From Holophagaceae bacterium (GTDB taxonomy: Bacteria; Acidobacteriota; Holophagae; Holophagales; Holophagaceae), in assembly GCA_016710635.1 (NCBI GenBank), contig JADJVL010000013.1:23230-87229 (forward strand): a stretch of DNA of 64,000 nucleotides, given 5' to 3'. Numbering within the stretch: the stretch's first letter is position 1; the number at the start of each line of letters is the position of its first letter. Below the pieces are notes generated by a model that worked only from the letters and a program-made list of their open reading frames with translations, was not told the origin of the DNA and did no database searches. This document shows, piece after piece, positions 52,592 to 60,783 of the stretch. The position numbers and the translations under genes were made by a program.

Positions 52592-53266
52592 CTAGCCTTT
52601 CGCGTAGCGCTTCAGCTTGGCGATGTCCACGACCTTCACCACCGGGAAAGTGCTGTGGATGAGGCCGAGGTCGCTGAGCAGGCGCAGCGCGCGGGAGAAG
52701 GCTTCGCGGCTGGCGCCGACGCACTGGGCCAACTCCTCCTGGGTCTCGTCGAATTCCACCACCATGCGGTCCGGATGCTGGGCCTGGTATTCGAGAATCG
52801 TCTGGGCCACGCGCTCGGGAACGCTGTGCAGGCTGAGAGCTTCCACGAGCCCTACGAGGTGGCGGATCTTCGCGGCGAACTGGCGCATCAGGCCTTCGGC
52901 GACATCCGGCCGGCGGTGGGCCATGTCCCGCAGGGGCACCGCGGGAATCAGCCACAGCTCCGTCTCGCCGTGGGCTTCCGCACTGCTGGCGATGGAGGCG
53001 CCGTCGAAGACGGAGACTTCCCCCACGCACTGCCCGGGCCGCAGGAACTCCAGCACCTGGATGTGGCCGCGGCCATCCGTGCGGAACACCTTCAGCGCGC
53101 CCTTCACCACCACGAGCACGCCGGGCAGGCGGTCGCCCTGGGAGTAAACGCGATTTGAATCACCATATTTCCGGTGTTCGCTGTGACGGGCGAGCTCTTC
53201 GGCTTCCGGTCGGGGGATGCCGGAAAAGAAGTCGACTTCCAGAAGGTTCAGGACGGGCTGGGCCAT
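52592..53266 (-). CDS. Crp/Fnr family transcriptional regulator
   Basis: A 224-residue regulator; the start at MAQPVLNLLEVDFFSG fits the family, the frame before it being Gly/Pro-rich noise. Cyclic-nucleotide-like barrel at 20-130 (DRLPGVLVVVKGALKVFRTDGRG, GQCVGEVSVFDGASIASSAEA), long dimer helix, then a winged helix with ETQEELAQCVGASREAFSRALRLL. No FNR cysteine cluster is present at the N-terminus, so oxygen sensing by Fe-S is unlikely. The effector is unknown. Confidence 0.9.
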   Translation of the reverse strand: MAQPVLNLLEVDFFSGIPRPEAEELARHSEHRKYGDSNRVYSQGDRLPGVLVVVKGALKVFRTDGRGHIQVLEFLRPGQCVGEVSVFDGASIASSAEAHGETELWLIPAVPLRDMAHRRPDVAEGLMRQFAAKIRHLVGLVEALSLHSVPERVAQTILEYQAQHPDRMVVEFDETQEELAQCVGASREAFSRALRLLSDLGLIHSTFPVVKVVDIAKLKRYAKG

Positions 53267-53439
53267 GCAGCATGGTATCCATCCCGCGCACGGACGGGAA
53301 CATCGCAAAGCGAGCCCCAGGCCCGGACCCGGCCCCGGTCTCCCTCCCCCCGGGCGACGGGGTCGCCCGCCGCTGTTGTTGTCAATGCTGGCCTTTGGCC
53401 CCAATGGAGGGCTGGAACCACCTGGTCCGCAGGCGGAAT

Positions 53440-53465
53440 GAACAAGGCCCCGCAGCGGCGGGGCC
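53440..53465 (-). terminator. efp terminator
   Basis: Stem GGCCCCGC/GCGGGGCC with four-base loop (53446-53465) followed on the minus strand by TTGTTCATT, 28 bases past the efp stop. Confidence 0.75.
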
Positions 53466-53492
53466 TGTGTCTGGGCCGGGACTCGAAGGGGT

Positions 53493-54059
53493 CTACTTCA
53501 CCCGCTCCATGTAGGTCCGCTCCACCGTATTCACGCGGATCTTCTCCCCGGTCTCGATGTAGGGGGGGACGCCGACGGTGATGCCGTTCTCAAGCAGCGC
53601 CGGCTTGTAGGAACCGGTGGCGTTGGCATTCTTCATGACGGGGGCGGTCTCGGTGATCTCCAGCACCACGCTGGGGGGCATCAACCCGCTGAGGGCCTGC
53701 CCTTCGTAGAATTCGAGCTCCACGGCCATGTTGGGCTGCAGGAAGACCAGATCGTCGCCCAGGACTTCCTTGTTCACTTCCAGCTGCTCGTAGGTCTCGT
53801 TGTTCATGAAGACCAGCTGGTCGCCATCTTCGTAGAGGTACTCCATGCTGTGCTGCTCAAGGCTGGCCTTGTCGATCTTGTCGCTGGAGCCGAAGCGGTT
53901 CTCCCGGTTGATGCCGTCCTTCAGCCGCTTCATCTTGGTGACGATGCGGGCGGGCAGGTTGCCGGGGGTCTGATGCTCCACGGAGATCACCCGGCACAGC
54001 TCGTTCTCGAAGTTGATGATCATGCCGGCGCGGACCTGGGTCGCGTTGATGAAGGCCAT
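53493..54059 (-). CDS. efp: translation elongation factor P with asparagine at the tip
   Basis: A 188-residue EF-P, which rescues ribosomes stalled on polyproline. Three beta domains of normal length: KOW-like (residues 1-65), central OB (66-125, YLYEDGDQLVFMNNETYEQ) and C-terminal OB (126-188, GVPPYIETGEKIRVNT). The tip loop reads HQTPGNLPAR, so the residue that is Lys34 in E. coli (modified by EpmA/B) or Arg32 in pseudomonads is Asn34 here. This implies no lysylation or rhamnosylation at that place. It lies next to two tRNA genes, all on the minus strand. Confidence 0.96.
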   Translation of the reverse strand: MAFINATQVRAGMIINFENELCRVISVEHQTPGNLPARIVTKMKRLKDGINRENRFGSSDKIDKASLEQHSMEYLYEDGDQLVFMNNETYEQLEVNKEVLGDDLVFLQPNMAVELEFYEGQALSGLMPPSVVLEITETAPVMKNANATGSYKPALLENGITVGVPPYIETGEKIRVNTVERTYMERVK

Positions 54060-54124
54060 CGGGAGCTCCTGGCTTGGAAACCTGTCTTCAAATCAAAGGC
54101 CCTGAAGGGCTTCAGGGCCTTGTT

Positions 54125-54198
54125 GGTGGGCGTACCAGGATTCGAACCTGGGACTTCTACCGTGTGAAGGTAGCACTCTACCGCTGAGTTATACGCCC
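54125..54198 (-). tRNA. tRNA-Val (CAC)
   Basis: Minus strand: acceptor GGGCGTA/TACGCCC, D-arm ACTCAGCGGTAGAGT, anticodon arm CTACCTTCACACGGTAG with anticodon CAC, T-arm CCCAGGTTCGAATCCTGG, discriminator A and an encoded CCA. Confidence 0.96.
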
Positions 54199-54348
54199 AC
54201 GGCCGTCCAGTGTATCAAGGGATTTCCCCGGTTCCAAGGGCCGGTTTTCGCCAGGAAGGAAGGCCCGCGCCCGGCGGGCCAGGACCGGGACCTGATGGGG
54301 GCGGGCCGGCGGTTCCGTGCGAAAATGCGGGACCTCCCGGAGGACAAC

Positions 54349-56511
54349 ATGCGACCCATCACGGTGCTGGCCACCCTGCTCGCCTGCGGCGCGATCCACG
54401 CCCAGGATTCCGCCCCCAAGCCATCCCACGCCGCGGCCCCCGTCGTCACGAGCGATCCCGCCGCCAAGGTTGGCGAACTGGAACGCCTGGGGGAGAACGG
54501 CCGCGAGGTCATGGTCCTGGGCCTCGACGCCCCGGGCTTCGACAAGCTGAAGCCCAGCCAGCGGAAATACGCCTATTTCCTCTATCGGGCCGCCATCGCC
54601 GGCCACGACATCTTCTACCTGCAGAGCCACCGCACGGCCCTGGAGATCCGCAACCTGCTGGAGGCCGTCTACGAGAAGCGGGACAGCCTCGACCCCGCCG
54701 CCGCCGCGGGACTGGAGGAATACCTCAAGCTGGTGTGGATCCACCACGGGCAGTACGACCACTGGAACCACACCAAGTTCACGCCCCGGCTCCTCACCTT
54801 CGAGCAGCTGAAGGCCGCCGCCCAGCAGGCGAAGAAGAAGGGAGCCGCCTTCGACCTTGCGAAGGGGGAAAGCCTGGAGAAGAAGCTGGCCCGCCTCCGG
54901 CCCCACATCTTCGATGCGAAGGTGGAGCCCGTGCAGGTCAACCAGACCCCCGGCGCCGATCCCGTGGCCACCAGCGCCAACGGCATGTACGACCCCGGCA
55001 TCACCCTGAAGGACATCGAAGCCCTGCCCCAGGCCGACCAGGAAAAGCTGAACGTGCGTTTCGCGCTGCTCCGGGACAAGAAGGGCAAGCGCACCGTGGA
55101 GGCCGAGGAGTTCAAGGTGGGCGGCGTCTACGGCCAGGATCTGGAGCGCGTGACCTACTGGCTGAAGAAGGCTGCGGGCTATGTGGACAACACCTTCGTG
55201 GAAACCGAGAAGGACGGCGTCAAGAAGCTGCGCAGCGAGCCCGACGCCAACCAGAAGGCCGCCCTGGACAGCCTCATCGCCCATTTCGAGACTGGGGACG
55301 AGGCCCAGTACAAGGCGCACACGGTGGCCTGGCTCAAGACCAAGGGCGTGGTGGACTACCTCAACGGCTTCGTGGAGACCTACAAGGATCCCCGCGGCAT
55401 CATCGGCAACTACGAGGCCAACGTCAGCATCCAGGCGGACTCGGAGAAGATCACCAGGCTCAGCCAGAACGCCCTGTACTTCGAAGCCAAGATGCCCTGG
55501 GACGCGAAGTGGAAGCGCGCCAAGGTGGACCCGCCCGTGGCCACGGTGGTGAACGTGCTGGTGGAGACCGGCGACGCGGGCCCCGTGAGCCCCGCGGCCT
55601 ACAACCTGCCGAACTACGCCGATGTCCGCAAGGAGCACGGCTCCAAGAACGTGGTGCTGCTCAATGTCGAGAACTCCGCCTCCGCCAAGGTGAAATCCCA
55701 GCGCCTGGAAGCCTTCTTCCTCCCCGAGGACCGGGAGGAGGTCGCCAAGCACGGCGACCTGGCCCGCCAGTGGCTCGTCTACATGCACGAGGTCATCGGC
55801 CACGGCTCGGGCCAGGCGGATGATTCCCTCGCCGGGGCGGATCCCGGCACGAAGCTCGGCTCCGCCTATTCCACCCTCGAGGAGTGCCGCGCCGACGTGG
55901 TGGCCCTCTACCAGTTCCTGGACCCCAAGGTCGTGGAGATCGGCGCCGTCAGCGCCGAGGAGCACCTGAACGCCGCCCACGCCATGTACCTGCGCTACCT
56001 GGTGGACCAGTTCGCCGCCAATGCCAACCATCAGGGCGACACCATCCGGGAAGCCCACGACCGGGGCCGGCAGCTGGTGCTGAACTACCTGCTGCAGCCC
56101 TCCCGGGACTTCGGGGTGCGCATGGTGGAGAAGGAAGGCAAGCGCTACATCGCCGTCGACAGCCTGAACAAGGCCCACGCCGGCATCGGCGAGATCCTGG
56201 TGAAACTGCAGACCTTCAAATCCATGGGCGACAAGGCCGGCGCCGAAGCCTTCTTCGGCGAGTTCGGAACGAAGGTCAACCCGGCGTGGCGCGACGACGC
56301 CAAGGCCCGCGCCGAAGCCATGAACCTCCCCAAGCTCCGCGCCTTCGTCTTCCCCCAGCTCGTGCCGGTGATGGGCGAAAGCCGCTTCGCCAAGGAAGGC
56401 GAAAAGCGGGAAGTGCTGAACGATGTCCGCCTCGAGACCCGCGAGGATCTGGCCGAGCAGATGCTGCGGTTCAAGCGGTGGAGCAAGAGCCGGGAGATCG
56501 CGCCGAAGTAG
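54349..56511 (+). CDS. secreted M49 (dipeptidyl peptidase III-like) zinc peptidase
   Basis: A 720-residue metallopeptidase. CGGAGG precedes the ATG of MRPITVLATLLACGAIHAQ, a signal peptide, so the enzyme is exported although M49 peptidases are usually cytoplasmic. The zinc site is HEVIGH (480-485), the HExxGH type for bacterial M49, plus EECRAD (511-516). The N-terminal half is the helical lobe typical of the family (SQRKYAYFLYRAAIAGHDIFY). It removes dipeptides from the N-terminus of short peptides, here presumably in the periplasm. Monocistronic with its own terminator. Confidence 0.92.
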   Translation: MRPITVLATLLACGAIHAQDSAPKPSHAAAPVVTSDPAAKVGELERLGENGREVMVLGLDAPGFDKLKPSQRKYAYFLYRAAIAGHDIFYLQSHRTALEIRNLLEAVYEKRDSLDPAAAAGLEEYLKLVWIHHGQYDHWNHTKFTPRLLTFEQLKAAAQQAKKKGAAFDLAKGESLEKKLARLRPHIFDAKVEPVQVNQTPGADPVATSANGMYDPGITLKDIEALPQADQEKLNVRFALLRDKKGKRTVEAEEFKVGGVYGQDLERVTYWLKKAAGYVDNTFVETEKDGVKKLRSEPDANQKAALDSLIAHFETGDEAQYKAHTVAWLKTKGVVDYLNGFVETYKDPRGIIGNYEANVSIQADSEKITRLSQNALYFEAKMPWDAKWKRAKVDPPVATVVNVLVETGDAGPVSPAAYNLPNYADVRKEHGSKNVVLLNVENSASAKVKSQRLEAFFLPEDREEVAKHGDLARQWLVYMHEVIGHGSGQADDSLAGADPGTKLGSAYSTLEECRADVVALYQFLDPKVVEIGAVSAEEHLNAAHAMYLRYLVDQFAANANHQGDTIREAHDRGRQLVLNYLLQPSRDFGVRMVEKEGKRYIAVDSLNKAHAGIGEILVKLQTFKSMGDKAGAEAFFGEFGTKVNPAWRDDAKARAEAMNLPKLRAFVFPQLVPVMGESRFAKEGEKREVLNDVRLETREDLAEQMLRFKRWSKSREIAPK

Positions 56512-56538
56512 GTTCGCTGGTTCATCGGACAAAAAGAT

Positions 56539-56567
56539 ACGGGCCGCCCCAGCGGCCCGTGCTTTTT
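56539..56567 (+). terminator. terminator of the M49 peptidase gene
   Basis: Stem ACGGGCCGC/GCGGCCCGT with loop CCCA followed by CTTTTT; an A-run on the left side makes it potentially bidirectional, also serving the convergent Mrr-like gene. Confidence 0.85.
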
Positions 56568-56588
56568 CTGGCTTGATCTCTGATGTCT

Positions 56589-57608
56589 TTAAATTTCTGG
56601 GGTCTCAATCACTTCAGGAACATACACACGCTTGAGTGGGAGTAGCCCTTTGTATCGAGAATCAAATTTTTCGTAATGTTCCAAGATGAGATCGACTAAA
56701 TCTTCCCCACTAATTAGCTTCAGATTTGCCTTGGTACGGGCGTATTGGACGGCCTTGTTGGTGAACCCACCGAGATTGATGACCAACCCGAATTCCCCAA
56801 CGGCGAGGCGACCGAACAACGCAGCAACTTCGGGGTCTCCGACGTCCGAATCTTCTTTGCACTTGACCTGAACTTTCACGATTGGTGGCTGGAGACCAAG
56901 TTCATCCTTGTACGCAAGGATGTCCACGCCTCCTTGTTTCCCCTCCGGTTGAAGTTTGGTTCTGTACCCCATAGCCCCCAAGAGGTGCGCAATGAATTCT
57001 TCGAAGGGTAATCCTTTGAGGTCTTTCGCCAACCGCTTAACGATGAAGTCCCTTGTGGAATCAGCAGTGAATTGAACCACTTGAGCTGTCGAGGTGTCCA
57101 GATCAACCGGAACCTCTTCAATCGACCCGGCTGCCGCCTTTCTGAATTCATCTGCGTAGCTCTTCACCTGAAAAAATGTGAGTGCTCCGCCAATCTCGTA
57201 GAGAGCGCCTTGGCTGAATTTGGTTCGGGAGAGATGATTCAGCCACTTTACAGGTCGTCGTTGGGGCGCTGTTACCAATCCAACTTTGCTGTACTTGTAT
57301 GGACCTGTGACGGTCCCAATATGAATCTTGCGGTCGATCTTTGAGGGATACACAACCAGATCCCCAATCTTCATCTCGTGAATAAATCGGAAAATTTGAC
57401 CGACCCCGTTGGGGATCATTCCAGGCTTTGCATTTGGATAGGCTTCAACGTATGCCTTCTTAAAGGCTTCTTTGGTTGATGGCAACTTGCCGGCATCACC
57501 CATCTCCCACCAACCGAGAGCAATATCGTTACCTTTGAGAAAAAGCTCATCCGCCTCACCTTGCCTACCGCCACGCACCACCCAAACCGTAGTTTCGTTC
57601 TTCGCCAT
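56589..57608 (-). CDS. Mrr-like restriction endonuclease
   Basis: A 339-residue protein, visibly AT-richer than all neighbours. The N-terminal half (about 1-180) holds a small beta-rich domain with KNDIALGWW-like and GDLVVYPSKIDRKIHIGTVTGPY strings, seen at the front of several solo Mrr enzymes and probably a base-recognition module. The C-terminal part is an Mrr_cat PD-(D/E)XK nuclease: LPFEEFIAHLLGAMGYRTK, GGVDILAYKD (catalytic Asp) and VKVQVKCK (Q-x-K). No methyltransferase is adjacent, so it is likely type IV-like, cutting modified foreign DNA. Composition suggests recent transfer. Confidence 0.85.
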   Translation of the reverse strand: MAKNETTVWVVRGGRQGEADELFLKGNDIALGWWEMGDAGKLPSTKEAFKKAYVEAYPNAKPGMIPNGVGQIFRFIHEMKIGDLVVYPSKIDRKIHIGTVTGPYKYSKVGLVTAPQRRPVKWLNHLSRTKFSQGALYEIGGALTFFQVKSYADEFRKAAAGSIEEVPVDLDTSTAQVVQFTADSTRDFIVKRLAKDLKGLPFEEFIAHLLGAMGYRTKLQPEGKQGGVDILAYKDELGLQPPIVKVQVKCKEDSDVGDPEVAALFGRLAVGEFGLVINLGGFTNKAVQYARTKANLKLISGEDLVDLILEHYEKFDSRYKGLLPLKRVYVPEVIETPEI

Positions 57609-57686
57609 GGCAACTCCGTCAGATCATCTATAAAACTCGAACTTGTAGGGAGCTAAAGCAGGTGTGTCGAAGTACGCGCTCCTGGG

Positions 57687-58408
57687 TTATTCCTCCCCCT
57701 TCCGTACCTTCCCCTCCGGATCAAACTGATATCCCACGCTCCGGATCGTGTGCACCCACCGCGGATGATGGGGATCCACCTCCATGCACTTCCGGATGCG
57801 TACGATGAAGTTGTCCACGGTGCGGGTGGTGGGTTCGGGCCTTCGCCCCAGACCTTGCCGATGATGTCGGCGCGGCTGACGACCTGGCCGGCCTTCTCCA
57901 TGAGCTGCTTGAGGATCATGCATTCCTTCACGCCGAGGCTGAAGGGGCCGTGGGGACCCTCGCCGGCGAAGTTCTCGAAGTCCACCCAGTGCTCGCCGAA
58001 GACCTGCCGGCCGCCGAAGGCGCGGTTCTTGTACCAAGCCTCCCGGCGCAGGATGGCGCGGACCCGCAGCAGCAGCTCCCGGACCTGGAAGGGCTTGCCC
58101 AGGTAGTCGTCGCCGCCGGTCTCGAAGCCGTGGACCCGGTCGTCCTCCGTGTTCTTGGCGGTGAGGAAGAGGATGGGCGTGAAGTTCTTGGCGTCCCGCA
58201 GGCGCTCGCACACCGAGAAACCGTCCATGCCCGGCAGCATCACGTCCAGGATCACCAGGTCCCAGGTGTCCGACTGGATGCGCCGCAGGGCCTCGTCGCC
58301 CCGCGTGATCCAGGTGCAGGGCAGGCCTTCCATCTCCAGGTTGAGCTTGATGCCTTCCGCCAGGCTCAGCTCGTCTTCCACCAGCAGGATCTTGGGACTT
58401 CCGCTCAC
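57687..58408 (-). pseudogene. OmpR/PhoB-type response regulator, interrupted by a 1-base frameshift
   Basis: GTG start at 58408 opens a receiver domain: ILLVEDELSLAEGI, phospho-acceptor in LVILDVMLPGMDGF, FLTAKN and GKPFQVRELL. The winged-helix domain begins (FSLGVKECMILKQLMEKAG, SRADIIGKVWGEG) but at 57838-57842 one base is missing in a GGGCC run. The expected continuation TTRTVDNFIVRIRKCME, HTIRSVGYQFDPEG is in the next frame, ending at 57687. With one base restored the protein would be about 240 residues. No partner histidine kinase is beside it. A true mutation and a read error are both possible. Confidence 0.85.
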
Positions 58409-58444
58409 TGGGCTGCTCCGGGACGGGGGAGCTAGAATAATCCC

Positions 58445-59417
58445 ATGAATCCCTACCTCTCCGTCGTGATCCCGATCTACAACGAGGAAGCCAACATCCC
58501 GGCCCTCTGGGAGCGGCTCTCCAAGGTCCTGAACGAGAACTTCGGCGGGGAGAAGGACTACGAGGTGATCTTCACCGACGACGGATCCAAGGACAGAAGC
58601 CTCTTCCTGCTCCTGGAACTCGCCAAGGCCGAGCCGCGGGTGAAGGTCGTCGAGTTCAACCGGAACTACGGCCAGCACGCCGCAATATTTGGCGGCTTCG
58701 CGGAAGTGGAGGGGAAGATCGTCGTCACCCTGGACGCGGATTTGCAGAACCCCCCCGAAGAGATTCCCAAGCTGGCCGCCAAACTCGACGAGGGCTTCGA
58801 CGTGGTGGGCGGCTGGCGCCAGGGCCGGGAGGAGAACGATTCCATCTTCCGCCGCCTGCCCAGCAAGATCGTCAACATGATCACCCGCAAGACCACCGGC
58901 GTGAAGCTCCACGACTACGGCTGCATGCTGCGGGGCTACAGCCGGGAGGTGGTGGACGCCATGCTGCTCTGCAAGGAGCGCCACTCCTTCATCCCCGCCC
59001 TGGCCAACTCGTTTGCCAAACGCATCACCGAAGTGCCCGTGGCCCATGCCGAGCGCGCCGCCGGGGACAGCAAGTACGGCTTCTGGAAGCTCATCAACCT
59101 CCAGTTCGACCTGCTCACCTCCTTCAGCCTCCTGCCCCTCCAGATGCTCAGCATCCTCGGCGTGGCGACCAGCTTCTTCGGGGTCGCCTTCGGCATCGGC
59201 CTCTTCATCTACCGCAAGCTCTACCCCGCCGACAGCCCCGACTACACCTTCACCCTCTTCGCCATCCTGTTCGTCTTCGTCGGCCTGCAGTTCCTGGCCT
59301 TCGGGCTCCTCGGGGAATACATCGGGCGGATCTATGTCGAGGTGCGGGACAGGCCCAGGTACATGGTCAAGAAGGTGCACTCCAGGCGCGGCGAACCGCG
59401 GGCCCGGGAATCAGTAG
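58445..59417 (+). CDS. GT2 polyprenyl-phosphate glycosyltransferase (GtrB/ArnC/DPM1-like), 3' end uncertain
   Basis: The recognisable protein covers about 317 residues: LSVVIPIYNEEANIPALWERL, VIFTDDGSKDRS, GKIVVTLDADLQNPPEEI (metal site), DYGCMLRGYSREVVDAM, then two C-terminal membrane helices (MLSILGVATSFFGVAFGIGLF; LFAILFVFVGLQFLAFGLLGEYIGR) and the usual RPRYMVKKVHS end. It moves a sugar onto undecaprenyl or dolichyl phosphate. After that the frame does not stop; it runs to 60040 across the antisense of the next gene. The neighbouring frame has a TAG at 59415. A one-base slip in the G/C run near 59395 would explain it, so the end given is a best guess. Confidence 0.75.
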
Positions 59418-60076
59418 CTTCCTTCATCCTTCGCCGGCGGGTAGTCCTTCCCGAACTTGTTCTTATGCGTCTCGAAGGGCGGCAGGGTCGCCCCGAGGGT
59501 CCATTCGCCGCGGGTCGCGCCGTCGTGAATGGTGATGGGGTAGGTCTGCTCGCCGGTTTCGGGATGCCAGAGCTTCAGGCGGTAGGTGCCGCTCGGCAGG
59601 TCCGGAAAGTCCACGGTGCTGCGGTTGTCCAGCACCTGGGCGTAGGGCGTCTCCAGCACCCACACGAAGGCGTTCATCTTGTGGTGGACGTTGCAGTAGA
59701 GCTTCACGAGGCCGGGCTTCGTGAGCGTGGTGCGGGGGCTGTCGCCGGGCTCGTACTGGCCCGTGTCGAAGGGCTGGGCGCAGCAGACGCTGAACACGTT
59801 GTGGATGATGGAGTCCTGGTTGGGGAAGACCACCGTGCTGCCCGGCGTGGTCCAGGCCACCCGGGGCACGAATTTCTTGCCGTGGGTCTTCACCCTCAGG
59901 AGGGGCCGGGGCGCCACCTTGGGCCGGGGCGCGTTGAGGGGCTCCAGGATGGCGATGACGTCCTTCACCGGGTCCCGGAACTTGCCGTCCTTGTTCAGGA
60001 TCTTCACGGTGCCCGTGAGGCTGCCGGCGAAGAGCGGTGAGGCCAGCAGCAGGCTAGCTGTCGAAGCCCACTTCAT
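59411..60076 (-). CDS. secreted cupredoxin-like (plastocyanin-type) protein
   Basis: A 221-residue protein with signal peptide MKWASTASLLLASPLFAG. The core looks like a blue-copper fold: VVFPNQDSIIHNVFSV gives the first His, and LVKLYCNVHHKMNAFVWVL supplies Cys, His and Met in copper-ligand spacing. The N-terminal part (VKDVIAILEPLNAPRP) and C-terminal beta-sandwich (GTYRLKLWHPETGEQTYPI) are like carboxypeptidase-regulatory domains in methylamine-utilisation-type proteins. Probably periplasmic electron transfer or copper handling. Its start lies 23 bases inside the end of the ferritin-like gene. Confidence 0.8.
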   Translation of the reverse strand: MKWASTASLLLASPLFAGSLTGTVKILNKDGKFRDPVKDVIAILEPLNAPRPKVAPRPLLRVKTHGKKFVPRVAWTTPGSTVVFPNQDSIIHNVFSVCCAQPFDTGQYEPGDSPRTTLTKPGLVKLYCNVHHKMNAFVWVLETPYAQVLDNRSTVDFPDLPSGTYRLKLWHPETGEQTYPITIHDGATRGEWTLGATLPPFETHKNKFGKDYPPAKDEGSY

Positions 60077-60629
60077 CGATCTGCCCGTAGAAGCCCACCG
60101 GGGCCTTGCCCAGGACGGAACGGAGAATGGCGGCATGGCTCACCTCGTCCCCCATGATGCGCGCGGCGGCCTCCAGGAGGGAACGGGACTGGAGCTTCGC
60201 CACGGCGGCCTGGTAGGCCCTTGCGGCCTTCATCTCCAGGAAGAGGGCCAGACGCAGCACGTCCACCTCGGTCTTCAGCTCGAAGGCGCTGAGGTCGTAG
60301 CTTGCCTTGGGATCCACCGGGGAGCCGCCGAGGCTACGGATGACTGCTGAAAGGGCCTCCCGGTGGGTCTCGTGGCTGGTCTTAAAGGTGCCGCCCACCG
60401 CCAGGGCGCCCTTGCTCAGCAGCCCCGAGCCCCCGGCCAGACCGTAGGCGTAGACCGCCGTGTGCTCCAGGTCCAGGGCCCCGTTCAGCAGGGTCAAATC
60501 CGACACGGGGCGGTCCCCGGCTGCCACCGGTGCCGTGTCAGGCCTGGCGCAGCCCAGGGACAGGGAAGGCAGGGCCGCCAGGGCGGCGCCCCCGGCGAGG
60601 GTGCCAAGGAAACCTCGACGATCGGACAT
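60054..60629 (-). CDS. Tat-exported ferritin-like protein
   Basis: A 191-residue protein with a Tat-type leader (SDRRGFLGTLAGGAALAAL; twin Arg) and a Cys near residue 27 (SLSLGCARPD) that could take a lipid. The mature part is a four-helix ferritin-like bundle with paired Glu/His: DLEHTAVYAY, TSHETHREAL, LEMKAARAYQ, GDEVSHAAIL. Export of a folded metal protein fits the Tat leader. It overlaps the cupredoxin-like gene by 23 bases, suggesting a joint redox or metal role. Confidence 0.78.
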   Translation of the reverse strand: MSDRRGFLGTLAGGAALAALPSLSLGCARPDTAPVAAGDRPVSDLTLLNGALDLEHTAVYAYGLAGGSGLLSKGALAVGGTFKTSHETHREALSAVIRSLGGSPVDPKASYDLSAFELKTEVDVLRLALFLEMKAARAYQAAVAKLQSRSLLEAAARIMGDEVSHAAILRSVLGKAPVGFYGQIDEVGFDS

Positions 60630-60783
60630 GGGACCTCCAGGTCATTCAGGAGCCCTACGGAGGGCCCGCCCCTTCGGATGTCGAATCCAGGCCTTCCCAT
60701 GACACGGGGAATCCTGGACGGGCATCAGAGGCTATGATCGGTTCAACTTAAGCCCTGCCCAAAGATTCCGCCACGAGGCCCCC

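Noticed and set aside
54178..56532. Minus-strand frame of about 780 codons opposite the M49 peptidase
   Set aside because: Leu/Val/Gly/His monotony and antisense to the HEVIGH-containing gene.
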